Below are positions 40,269 through 50,900 of a DNA stretch of 64,000 nucleotides, in pieces (within the stretch, counting starts at the first letter, position 1; every line of letters begins with the position of its first letter). Source of the DNA: an uncultured Bacilli bacterium (GTDB taxonomy: Bacteria; Bacillota_I; Bacilli_A; RF39; UBA660). The DNA is taken from assembly GCA_947626275.1 (NCBI GenBank), contig CANQRL010000008.1, positions 1 to 64,000 of the forward strand. Reading direction: 5' to 3'. The notes below the pieces were generated by a model that saw nothing but the letters and a program-made list of their open reading frames with translations, was not told where the DNA came from and did not search any database. Both the position numbers and the translations under genes were made by a program.

Positions 40269-41512
40269 GTAGAGAAGAATGTCTTTCCTTTTTAGAGGAA
40301 TGTGAAGAAAAAGTTAAGGAAGAATTTCAAAAGATTGAGACAAGGGAACAAGAAAATAGTAGGAAAGTGTTAGAGGCTTTTCAACACCATCATTTTTCTG
40401 TATCTTGTTTTGATTCCACAACTGGATATGGATATGATGATTTGGGAAGAGACACCTTAGAAAAAGTATTCGCAGAAGTATTAGGAGCAGAGGATTGCCT
40501 TGTTCGCAACCAATTTATTTCGGGTAGTCATGCTCTTACGGTAGCCTTATTTGCCTATCTTCGTCCAGGAGACTTAATGCTTAGTATTACAGGAACCCCT
40601 TATGATACGTTACATGAGGTAATTGGTATTAAAGAAAATGCGAGTTCTTTAAAATCTTTTGGTGTCTCTTATGATCAAATCGAATTAAAAGAGGATGACT
40701 TTGATGAAGAGGCTATTTTAAATTATTTACAAAATCATTCTGTCAAGTTGATAGAGATTCAACGTTCTAAAGGGTATTCTACTCGGAAAAGTTTGACGAT
40801 TGATAAAGTCGAACACATTATAAAAAGTATTAGAAAAGTTGACCAAAAGGTAATTATTATGGTAGATAACTGTTATTGCGAGTTTGTCGATGAGAAAGAA
40901 CCAGTTGCGGTTGGAGCAGATGTCATGGTAGGCTCTTTAATTAAAAATTTAGGGGGTGGAATCGCTCCTAATGGAGCTTATATTGCCGGTCGAAAAGATT
41001 TAGTGGAACTAGCAGGTGAACGGTTGACACTTCCTGGGGAAGGAAGAGAAGTAGGACCAAGCTTGGGTGTCAATAAGGCGTTAGCGCAAGGATTATTCTT
41101 TGCTCCAAGTGTGGTGGCAAGTAGTTTAAAAACAGCTGTTTTGACAAGTTATGCACTAGAAAAACTAGGTTATGAGGTAGAACCAAAATGGCAGGACAAA
41201 AGAGCCGATATCGTTCAAAATATTTGTTTCCATGATGCGGCTAAGTTAATTCGTTATTGTCAAGGAATTCAAAAAGGATCTCCGATTGATTCTTTTGCCA
41301 TTCCAGAACCTTGGGATATGCCTGGATATAGTGATAAAGTTATTATGGCAGCGGGTGCTTTTACGCAAGGATCTTCTATTGAGTTATCCTGTGATGGGCC
41401 GATTAGGGAACCATATATTGCGTATCAGCAAGGGGGATTAACCTATCCTTATGGAAAATTAGGACTACTTTCTGCCTTAGAAGAGTTAGAAAAGTGTAAA
41501 GAGGATGAATAG
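40265..41512 (+). CDS. PLP enzyme of the methionine gamma-lyase/aluminium-resistance family
   Basis: A 415-residue pyridoxal-phosphate enzyme (PF06838). FDSTTGYGYDDLGRDTLEKV (about 39-58), FISGSHALTVALFAYLRPGD, MVDNCYCEFVDEKEP with the PLP-binding aspartate, and MVGSLIKNLGGGIAPNGAYI with the Schiff-base lysine near residue 226 are visible. GGAGGAG within the SDR gene precedes the ATG, and the two genes are translationally coupled. The family is often called aluminium resistance protein, but sulfur-amino-acid cleavage is the more likely chemistry. Confidence 0.92.
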   Translation: MSREECLSFLEECEEKVKEEFQKIETREQENSRKVLEAFQHHHFSVSCFDSTTGYGYDDLGRDTLEKVFAEVLGAEDCLVRNQFISGSHALTVALFAYLRPGDLMLSITGTPYDTLHEVIGIKENASSLKSFGVSYDQIELKEDDFDEEAILNYLQNHSVKLIEIQRSKGYSTRKSLTIDKVEHIIKSIRKVDQKVIIMVDNCYCEFVDEKEPVAVGADVMVGSLIKNLGGGIAPNGAYIAGRKDLVELAGERLTLPGEGREVGPSLGVNKALAQGLFFAPSVVASSLKTAVLTSYALEKLGYEVEPKWQDKRADIVQNICFHDAAKLIRYCQGIQKGSPIDSFAIPEPWDMPGYSDKVIMAAGAFTQGSSIELSCDGPIREPYIAYQQGGLTYPYGKLGLLSALEELEKCKEDE

Positions 41513-41526
41513 TCCTCTTCTTTTTT
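41499..41526 (+). terminator. Terminator of the SDR-PLP operon
   Basis: AAGAGGA (41499-41505) pairs with TCCTCTT (41513-41519). The TAG stop (41510-41512) is in the loop, and T residues lead into the next promoter region. Confidence 0.75.
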
Positions 41527-41561
41527 GATAAACTATGTTATAATGATACTAGGATGGTATT

Positions 41562-42563
41562 ATGAAAATAAAACGATATGGAAATGTTCCCTCAAAAATG
41601 AAATTATTACGAGTAGGTCTAGCGGCAGCGATGATGGTCGTAACTTTTTCTACTGTTAAGGTAGAAGCAGCTAGTGATAAAACAGTCAATACTCTTCCCG
41701 AAGAGATAACGATTTTAGTTCACGATTATCAAGAACTAGATGAGATGGGAAAAGATACTTCAGCGGTGGAAAAAGAAATTTATACGAGAGTTCTTTTGCT
41801 CAAAAGAGAAATACGAAGATTTTTAGAAGGTTTAATTGATAAGCCTGTTAAAATTGAAGGAGATCTTCTTGTTTCCGAGACGAATACGAAAAAGAAAAAA
41901 AAGGTTGAGGAAGAATTGGGAACTACGATTCCCGATTGGAGTAAGAAAATTGGTGTTTTTGAAGAAGATGGAGAGAATTACTATTGCTACTATGAGAAAA
42001 TTATCTATCAGTTGGATATTGATGAACCATCATTAACCGCTCTTCTTCACTTTATCAATTCGCAAACAGAGTATACAGAAGAAGAACTTTTAGAAGTTGT
42101 GAAACAGTATCAATTAGCGCAACAAATTTCCTATGGTTATCGGACAGCGTATCTAACTTGTATTGATGAAAAGGCCAATCCTGAGGAAAATACAGAAACA
42201 ACCATTTATACGGGAACCATTTTTGATAATACGCAATATTCGAAGCAGACTTCGGAGCTTATTCAAAAAATATTGCTTACCGTAAAGACAGATTATGTTG
42301 CTAGAACGGGGAGTACTTATGAGCCATCTTCTTATGTCATTCGGAAAGTAGATGGTCATTGGCTCATCATTCATTCTGAAACAGGGGCAACGGATCTTTT
42401 AAATGAACAAGAAGCAAAACTTTGTGGAGCAGTTGGTCAAGTACAGCTTTGTTATCAGGATGGATTGCTTGCCAATAATAAAAAAACAGATTTTCAAATC
42501 TATATGTTGCAGCAAGTTTTACAGGAATATTTTGGTGATGGACAAGATATAAAAACGAAATGA
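41562..42563 (+). CDS. Secreted protein of unknown function
   Basis: A 333-residue exported protein. The signal peptide (about residues 1-37, KLLRVGLAAAMMVVTFSTVK with cleavage near VEAAS) is clear. The mature part is acidic and helical at first, then mixed, with no recognised domain. It has its own promoter (GTTATAAT near 41536) and terminator. No anchor is visible, so it may be released. Confidence 0.7.
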   Translation: MKIKRYGNVPSKMKLLRVGLAAAMMVVTFSTVKVEAASDKTVNTLPEEITILVHDYQELDEMGKDTSAVEKEIYTRVLLLKREIRRFLEGLIDKPVKIEGDLLVSETNTKKKKKVEEELGTTIPDWSKKIGVFEEDGENYYCYYEKIIYQLDIDEPSLTALLHFINSQTEYTEEELLEVVKQYQLAQQISYGYRTAYLTCIDEKANPEENTETTIYTGTIFDNTQYSKQTSELIQKILLTVKTDYVARTGSTYEPSSYVIRKVDGHWLIIHSETGATDLLNEQEAKLCGAVGQVQLCYQDGLLANNKKTDFQIYMLQQVLQEYFGDGQDIKTK

Positions 42564-42594
42564 GTTATGGACAAAAAAGTGCATAACTTTTTTT
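42563..42594 (+). terminator. Terminator merging into the mscS promoter
   Basis: AGTTATG (42563-42569) and CATAACT (42582-42588) form a stem that overlaps the stop codon; its T-tract supplies the TT of the next -35 TTGACT. Confidence 0.65.
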
Positions 42595-42621
42595 GACTTC
42601 CCTTTTAATTTATGTTATGAT
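42593..42621 (+). promoter_or_regulatory. Promoter of the MscS-family gene
   Basis: TTGACT at 42593-42598 and TATGAT at 42616-42621 are 17 nt apart. A 10-bp inverted repeat (TCCCTTTTAA at 42599-42608, complement at 42637-42646) spans the -10. Confidence 0.7.
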
Positions 42622-42655
42622 GTTCCAATGCGCATTTTAAAAGGGAGGGAAAGAA

Positions 42656-43528
42656 ATGGATTTTTTAGTTGATTTTTGTTTTTGGTTAGAAAAGAAAATA
42701 GGAATTGATAGTGACCTTTTAGAAGCTTTCTTTCTAACGGTTTTATCACTATTATTTATTCAGTTATTAAAGATTACCTTAAAAAATATTTTTATGTTAT
42801 TAGAACAAAAAAAGGCCTTTTTATATTATCAACGAACAAATATTGTATTGACGATTCTCAATGTTGTCATCATCTTTGTCCTATGGGATCAATATTTAGG
42901 AAATATCATTACTATTATCAGTTTTACCTCTGCTGCTTTAACTCTTGCTTTGCGTGAGTTAATCTTTAACTTTTTTGCGGGGATTTATCTAAGGGTTAAA
43001 AAACCATTTTCGATAGAAGATCGGATTGAAGTAGATGGAAAAAAAGGCGATGTTATCAACATGAATGCTTTAAGCTTTGAAATATTAGAAGTTGGCAATA
43101 CTGTTAATGGCGATCAAAGTACAGGAATTACCATTAATGTTCCTAACTCTTTCGCTCTTACTTATCCTATTAAGAATCTCGATAAGAATTTTAAGTATAT
43201 TTGGAGTGAGATTACGGTAAAGACCCCTCTTAATGTCGATGTAGAAAAGACAAAAAAACTTCTTTTAGAAATCATCTGCTCTAATGAAGTTGTTAAACGA
43301 ATTCCTAAAAAGATGGAAAATGCGATGGAAGATATCAGTCCAGATTATCGTATTTACTATAATAAATTAGAACCGATTGTCTATCTAAGGGTAGTCGATA
43401 ACCATCTTGAATTTTATATTCGCTATTTGGTTCATCCCAAAAAGAGTCGTTATGTAGAAGATGATGTTTGGACGAAAATTTTAGCTTATCAAAAAGCTAA
43501 AAAAATTAAACTTTATACAGAATCATAA
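42656..43528 (+). CDS. Small-conductance mechanosensitive channel (MscS family)
   Basis: A 290-residue membrane channel that releases solutes under osmotic downshock. Three membrane helices (about 12-35, 52-72, 84-108) include the pore region SFTSAALTLALRELIFNFFA. The beta domain follows with KPFSIEDRIEVDGKKGDVI (about 118-136), a classic MscS stretch. The C-terminal domain is about 130 residues. AAGGGAGGGA precedes the ATG. Confidence 0.9.
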   Translation: MDFLVDFCFWLEKKIGIDSDLLEAFFLTVLSLLFIQLLKITLKNIFMLLEQKKAFLYYQRTNIVLTILNVVIIFVLWDQYLGNIITIISFTSAALTLALRELIFNFFAGIYLRVKKPFSIEDRIEVDGKKGDVINMNALSFEILEVGNTVNGDQSTGITINVPNSFALTYPIKNLDKNFKYIWSEITVKTPLNVDVEKTKKLLLEIICSNEVVKRIPKKMENAMEDISPDYRIYYNKLEPIVYLRVVDNHLEFYIRYLVHPKKSRYVEDDVWTKILAYQKAKKIKLYTES

Positions 43529-43555
43529 TATGGTATAATAAAGGCGAGGGATAAT

Positions 43556-43792
43556 ATGGATGAGATAGATTTTGAAAAACGTTTTTTAAAGCCTAGAAAA
43601 CATGGATTATTGCTAAGTGATGAAGAGGTTGAAGTATTGAATCGCTATGGAATTGATTATGAAAATTGTTTTCAAATGACAGAACTGCTCTATCACATTG
43701 ATCGTGTTTTAGAGGAAGAAGAGATTGCGGAGTTAGAAGATTTATCCATTCAGCTAGCAGAAAGAAATTATTATCAAAATACGAACAAATAG
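43556..43792 (+). CDS. Small acidic uncharacterised protein
   Basis: A 78-residue acidic protein (RKHGLLLSDEEVEVLNRYGI, YHIDRVLEEEEIAELEDLSI). No domain is recognised. It has a promoter (TGGTATAAT near 43530) and GAGGGATA upstream. The HTH-repeat gene follows after 7 nt, so the two are co-transcribed. Confidence 0.65.
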   Translation: MDEIDFEKRFLKPRKHGLLLSDEEVEVLNRYGIDYENCFQMTELLYHIDRVLEEEEIAELEDLSIQLAERNYYQNTNK

Positions 43793-43799
43793 GTGAAAT

Positions 43800-44924
43800 A
43801 TGTATCAAGGAAAGTTACAAGAATTTGAAGGGCAATTATTATCGGTAAAAACCATTGCAGGAATGGTTCATTTAGCGCCTTCTACATTGTATAAATATTT
43901 GAATCAAGGCTTTACGATATATGATGCGATAGAAGAGGGAAAAAGAAAGTCGGATAAGGTTTTTAAAAACCGTGAAAAGACCAATAATCAAGAAGCTAAA
44001 AAATATCTATGGAAAGGAAGAGAATGGACGGTTGCGCAGTTAGCAGCCGAAAATGGCATTTCTAGAGAACCTCTTTACCGGCGCCTTAAAAAAGGAATGT
44101 CAGTAGAGCAAGCCATTGAAGATATCAAAAAGCACATTTCTAGAAAATATCCTTTTTTAGGAAGCTTGGTTTCTATTTATCGTATTTCCTTATTGACGGG
44201 AGTTTCTGAATTCTATTTAGAAAAAGCTTTAGGAGAAGAAAGAGAATATACGGAAGCAGAAGTGAATGAAATTGTCAGTCACTATCAAAAACCCAATATT
44301 ATCATGGTAGGAAATGTCTCTTTAGTGAAGTATTGTATTGATCAACAACTCAATTATAACGTCATTTATTATTTGATGAAAACCTATCAGCTTACACCTT
44401 TAAAGGCCATTCAACAATATCGTGAGAATGGTCAAACAAATCACTTTTCCTATACGTTTACTATTGGAGATATTCTTCTTTCTCATTTTTTTATCAAAGA
44501 GCGATTAGATGACCGCTATATCAAAGATAGAATGCGAAAGGGAGAATCCGAAATAGAGGCGATTACAGCTTGTATCTTTTTAAGCAAGGAAGACTATAAG
44601 ACAAGAGAAGTTCGTAATTCCCTATATCATCTCTATCAAGAAGAGGGAATAGAAGCCGTAAATCATGTAGGATTAGAGGAAGCAGATCAAGCATTTATTC
44701 GCATGAAAGCGAAACGAGTAGAAGAGGTTCTCTTTGACTACCGGTTATATGAGGCTATCCAGCTATTGCCAACTGCTAGAACGACGGAAGAGCGAACTTA
44801 TATTTTAAATTCGCTTCATTTAACACAGGAAGATGTAACGACTCACCACGAAGAGTTGTTTGAAGATTTTATTCCTAGTGGACGAGATGATGAAGTCACA
44901 CATATATGGAAAAAGAAGTTCTAA
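43800..44924 (+). CDS. Protein with repeated helix-turn-helix-like units
   Basis: A 374-residue cytoplasmic protein. At least four units share a helix-turn-helix shape with a G-x-S/T-x-x-x-A-I ending: VKTIAGMVHLAPSTLYKYLN...YDAI (about 16-44), VAQLAAENGISREPLYRRLK...EQAI (about 78-106), YYLMKTYQLTPLKAIQQY (about 185-202), and YIKDRMRKGESEIEAIT (about 239-255). Such motifs occur in phage-type DNA-binding proteins before homing nucleases, but no nuclease is present. DNA binding is likely. AGGTGAAAT precedes the ATG. Confidence 0.65.
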   Translation: MYQGKLQEFEGQLLSVKTIAGMVHLAPSTLYKYLNQGFTIYDAIEEGKRKSDKVFKNREKTNNQEAKKYLWKGREWTVAQLAAENGISREPLYRRLKKGMSVEQAIEDIKKHISRKYPFLGSLVSIYRISLLTGVSEFYLEKALGEEREYTEAEVNEIVSHYQKPNIIMVGNVSLVKYCIDQQLNYNVIYYLMKTYQLTPLKAIQQYRENGQTNHFSYTFTIGDILLSHFFIKERLDDRYIKDRMRKGESEIEAITACIFLSKEDYKTREVRNSLYHLYQEEGIEAVNHVGLEEADQAFIRMKAKRVEEVLFDYRLYEAIQLLPTARTTEERTYILNSLHLTQEDVTTHHEELFEDFIPSGRDDEVTHIWKKKF

Positions 44925-44953
44925 GAGATTAGAATGCAGTATACTTCTTTTTT
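44911..44953 (+). terminator. Terminator of the HTH-repeat gene
   Basis: AAAAGAAGT (44911-44919) pairs with ACTTCTTTT (44943-44951), with an inner TTCT/AGAA stem holding the stop codon region. Confidence 0.6.
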
Positions 44954-44997
44954 CCTTTTTTTTTTGGTATAATATTCTTAATAATTGGGTGATAAAG

Positions 44998-47900
44998 ATG
45001 GGAGGAATTTATTTGCGCAAATATCGTAAAAATTTTTATAAAAATAAAGATATTGTCTCTTCTTACTATACCTATTTAACAGGGCTCACCAATGAGCATT
45101 ATTATATTGGCACAGTAAATGAATGGATTGTTGATAATTATTACTTATTAGTGGAAAGGGAAAAGGTAACAAAAGCTTTTCTAAAAAATCGCAAAGCCTA
45201 TAATCATGCTTTTAAGAAAAATCAAAATCTTTATACTATTATGGAAAAGATTTTAAAGAGAAATAAATTTAAAATTGATGCGAATATTCTCATTCAAGAG
45301 TTGAATCGTTATCAGGATAATTTTTCTTATTATTTTTCTTATCACGAAATTAATTCTGTAAGTGTTGTCTGCTATCTAGTTCTTTTAGAAGAATTAGTAA
45401 AATTATGCAACCGTGAAGAAAAAAGGTTAAAAGAATCCTTTGAAGTAAAAAACATCATTGAGACGATTGAACGGGATATTCATAAATATCATGAGGTCGA
45501 TCTTCATGATTACATTACGATTACCGAAGATATTATTCAAAGACCTGTTTATTTAGAGAGATTAAATGCAGGTTTAAAAGAATTAGGACAACGCTCTAAT
45601 GAGGTGTTTAAACAATTAAATGAAATCTTAGATGGAAAAAATATCAGTCTAAATACGATTATTGAAGGAGTTTACCAGGATGTTGCGGAAGAAAATATGC
45701 TGGTATCGAATATCTTCAATAGTATTGTAAAAATTAACAAGATTGAGATTGAAAAACTCTATCGTAAAGTAAGTAAAACGGAATATATTTTATTAATGGA
45801 TTCCTATTATGGACAAATGACGACAGAGACAAAGCAATTATATCGTGAAAGAGTGTTAGTAAACGCTAAAAAAGCGAAAAAGACCGAATATGAATATATG
45901 AAGGATATTATCGCTCTTGCTACCAAAGAGGATAAGCATGTTGGGGAATACTTAAAGAAAAAAGAAAATCTTCAGCTTAGAGCCTATGTCTTTGTTGGCA
46001 TTGTAGCAACTTTAACGTTCCTTTTATCTTTTTTTCTATCTAAATATTTTATTTCGCCACGAATTTTGGGAATGCTTTTACTCCTAATTCCAGTCAGTGA
46101 AATTGTCATTGAGATTGGAACGCGAGTTTATTTGAAGTTCTATCGACCAGAACCGATTGCCAAATTAGACTTTACGGATGGAATTCCAAAAAGTTCAGCG
46201 ACTATGACAGTCATTGTTACCATTTTAAAAAGTGTTGATAAAGTCGAAAAAATGTTTGATACGCTAGAGTCTTATTATCTTGCCAACAAATCAGATAATC
46301 TCTATTTTACGCTACTTGGGGATGCTTGCTCTAGTGCGCATCAAATCGAGCCTTTCGATGATGAAATTGTAGAAGCCGGAAGAAAACGGGCTCAAAAATT
46401 AAATCAAAAGTATGGAAAAGATATCTTCTATTTTATCTATCGTAAAAGATTGTATAACGAGTCTGAAGAAGAATGGCTAGGATATGAACGTAAAAGAGGA
46501 GCCTTAGAGCAGTTTAATCGTCTTCTTTTAGGAAAGTTTAGTGAATCTGAAAAAGAGCAATACTATATGACACATACTTTTGAAAATTTCGATAAGAAAA
46601 TTAAGTATGTCATTACGCTTGATCAAGATACACAATTAATTTTAGGAGCAGCTTCTCAGTTAGCGGGCACCATGGCTCATCCTCTTAATAAACCAATTTT
46701 AAACAAAGATCATACGAAGGTTATTAGTGGATATGCGATTATGCAACCAAAAGTAAGTGTTGATGTAGAATCAACGAATCAATCTTTGTATACGCAAATT
46801 TATGCAGGAATTGGTGGCTACGATATCTATAATAAAGTAGTCGCCAACTTCTATCAGGATGTCTTTAAAGAAGGTAGTTTCTGGGGAAAAGGAATCTACG
46901 ATTTAGAGGTATTCGATGAAGTCTTGACGGGATTATTTCCAAATAACCAAATCTTAAGTCATGACTTATTAGAGGGAAATTATGTACGGTGTGGATTTGT
47001 ATCAGATGTAGAAGTTATTGACGACTTTCCATCAACCTTTTTAGCGGATGCGACTAGAAGACATCGTTGGGCTAGGGGAGATATGCAGATTTCTCCATGG
47101 TTAAATCCGAAAAAATCTCCATTGACGCTTATTGAAAGATGGAAAATTTTTGATAACCTAAGAAGAGGCCTTCTAGATGCTTCTTTACTTCTATTACTCC
47201 TTGTTGCCTTTTTATGGGGAGTATCTAATCCTGCTTGGTGGATTCTCTTTGTAACAGGAGTCTTGATTTTACCAATTCTTTTCTATATCAAGGATAAATT
47301 AAGAATTCAAAAAGAGCGAACCCTAAAAATTAAGCATTATGAGAATATTGCCTATGGATTTAAGGCCGTCTTTATACGAACGTTTTCTACCTTTAGTGCG
47401 CTTCCTTATAATGCGAAATTATATCTTGATGCTTTTATTCGGGCATGGTATCGAATGCACGTTAGCCATAAACATTTATTAGCTTGGTTGACCGCTGATG
47501 ATGCTAGTAAGAATACCAAAAATACGTTTTTCTCTTATTTGATGAATTTTAAGATTAACTACGTTGCGTCTCTCATTTTTATCTTGATGGTTTTTCTCTT
47601 TAGAAAAGAATATCTTTCTTTAGCTTTTGGGGTATCTCTTCTCTTCTTCATCGGTAGTGTCATCTTCTATTTAATTAGTAAAGACATTAACCGTAATAGA
47701 AAAAAATTGTCTAAAAAAGAACAGGAAGATTTGCGTAATACCGCTTATGATACTTGGAAATTTTATGATGATTTATTAACGGAAGAAAATAATTATTTAA
47801 TTGTTGATAATTATCAATTAAACCGGGAAACGAAAGAAGACGTCAAGACATCTCCAACGAATATTGGTTTCTCTCTTATGGCTCTTATCAGTGCCTCTGA

Positions 47901-50900
47901 GCTGAACTTTATCACTAAAGAAGAGGCGGTTTCCCGAATTGAGAAAGTCATTGAAACGGTAGAACGATTAGAAAAATGGCATGGACATTTATACAACTGG
48001 TATCATGTTAAGACCTTAAGTCGTATGTATCCACCTACCATTTCAACTGTTGATAGTGGAAACTTTGTAGCGTCTTTGATGGTTACGAAGTCCTTTATCA
48101 AGGAATATGGATCAGAAAATTTAAAAAACCGCATTGAAAATTTGATTCGTCAGACGAATTTCAAATATCTTTTCAACAAGGATGAAATGGTCTTCAGCTG
48201 TGGGTATGATGCTTATAATGAACAGTTAATTCCTTTCAACTATAATAAGTTTGCGAGTGAAGCAAGACTTACTAGTTTTATCGCTATCGCAAAGGGAGAT
48301 ATCAAGAAGAATCACTGGTTTTTGCTGGATAAGACATTGACTACTTATATGGGAAGAAAAGGATTGTTATCGTGGTCAGGAACTTCCTTTGAGTACTATA
48401 TGCCACTTATTTGGATGAAAGCTTATCCGAATACGTTAATGGATGAGAGTTATTATTTTGCGCATTACTGCCAAAAAGAATATATGCGAACTATCGATAG
48501 TAGTATGCCATGGGGAATTAGTGAAGCGGCTTATAACTTATTAGATGATTCAGAGAACTATAAGTATAAAGCTTTTGGAACTCCTTATTTAAAATTTAGG
48601 GATAATTCTGAAGAACGAATTGTTCTTTCCCCTTATGGATCTGCTTTAGCGATTACGAGATTTCCAAGAGACGTCTACAATAATTTACAAAAGTTTAAAA
48701 AATTAAAAATGTATGGAAAATATGGCTTCTATGAATCTTATGACTATGAAGATAAGACGCCAATTTTCTCTTATTTCGCTCATCATCAAGGAATGATTTT
48801 ATGTTCTTTAACCAATTTACTTTCTAATAATGTTCTTCAAAAGTATTTTTACAAGGATATTCGCGTTCAATCTTTTGATGTTTTGAACAAGGAAAAAGTT
48901 CAAATTGAACCAATGATTGACTTAAAGATTGTGAAATATAAAAAATATGATTACGATAAAGAAATTTTTGAAAACGATATTCGGGAATATGCTTACTTGT
49001 CTCAAAGACCAGAAGTATCCGTCTTATCGAATTCTCGTTACTGTATTCTCTTAAATGACCGGGGTGCTGGTTTTAGTAGATATAAGACGATTCAATTAAA
49101 TCGTTATCGTAAAATTACAGAACAACAATATGGTAATTTCTTGTATATCCGTGACTTAGAGAACAATAAAGTATGGAGCAATACCTACGTTCCAACAAAT
49201 GTCCGACCAGATCGCTATAATGTAGTCTTTGCTTTAGACCGTATTCGTTATATGCGGGTGGACAATGATATTGTGACAAACTCTGAAATTATTGTTACAA
49301 AAAGACAAAATGCGGAAATCCGAAAAATAACCTTTAAAAATGTTTCTGCTAAGACGAAGAGATTAGAGCTAACGACTTATACGGAGCCTATTCTTTCTGA
49401 GCGAGATGCGGATATTGGTCATCGTGTTTTCAATAACATGTTCATTAAATCTTATTTCCACACGGAAACTTCTTCCCTTATTTTGAACCGTCGTATTCGC
49501 GGTACGAAAGATAAGTTTTATATGATTAATAAGCTTCTCATTGAAAATCCATTAGAGGATTATAGTTATGAAACAGAGAGAAGTCACTTTATTGACCGTG
49601 GAACTGATTATCAAAAGCCAAGTGGAATTCATAAAAAACTAACGAATTATGCTGGAGAGAATATCGACCCAATTAGCTGCATTCGAAACCGTATTGAAAT
49701 TCCTTCCCTAAAAGAGGTAACTGTTTATATGATAACCGGTTTTGGAAAATCAGAAGAACAAGTGTTATCGATTGTGAATGCTTATCATGATGAAGAAAGT
49801 ATTGAGGAAGCTTTCGAATTAGCGACGATGATGGTAAATGCGGCTACGAAGAAATTAGGAGTAACTGGTGCCGATGTCCATCACTACAACATGATGTTAA
49901 ACTACTTGAATCAAACGAGTAGAATTCACTTAAATGAAAATAGAAGAAATCTTCTCCTTCAAAATAAATTGGGACAAAATACGTTATGGAGTTTTGGAAT
50001 TAGTGGAGAAAGACCAATCATTTTATTAGAGATGAACGATTTGGATTCGGCATCCATTGCGATGGAGCTTCTAAAAGCGTTTGAATACTACAAGAGCAAA
50101 TGTATTTTTGTCGATTTAGTCATTGTAAATAGTTGTGATGAAAAAGCTGCGAAAACGATTGCGAAAATGGTAAACGATGAAGTATATCGGATATATGCTG
50201 TCAACAATTTTTCGAATACACCAGGTCGAGTTGTTCTATTAGAGAGAACGAAGATGAGTGGGGAAGATTTAAATCTTTTAAGAGCGATTGCTAGACTATC
50301 TTTCAATTCTAACTATAATCACTCTTTAAAAGAACAAATTGATACTCTTCAACGAGAAAATCAAATCAACGATTATACAGAAAGAGAATTTCTTCCAAGT
50401 GAGAACACGAATGAAGAAGAGGAACTTCTCTTCCATAACGAATATGGTGGATTTACCAAAGATGGAAAAGAATACCATATTACCAATCCTAATACGCCAA
50501 TGCCATGGTCTAATGTTCTTACGAACGGTTCATTTGGTACCGTTATTACGAATAATGATAATGGATTTACCTATGCGGATAACAGTCGGGAATATAAGAT
50601 TACTTCATGGACTAATGACACCTTAATTGATGATAAATCAGAAGGAATTATGATCAATGATAAACAGATTACTTGGCATGATGCGGTTCATGGAATTGGC
50701 TATAGTAAGTTTAAATTCAAAAATAAAGAATTTAAATTAGACGTCACTTATTTTGTCCCACCAACAGATAACATCAAAGTAGGAATTTATACGTTAAAGA
50801 ATATTTCTGGTAGAGACCTAGATTTAGATATTTCTTATTGGATTAATCCAGTTTTGGGAGAAACAGAAGAAAAAACTATTCGTCATTTGGTTTGTAATTA

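Noticed and set aside
44860-44997. Longer start of the glucan synthase
   Set aside because: These codons lie inside the preceding gene and its terminator; GGGTGAT before ATG 44998 is the only good ribosome binding site.
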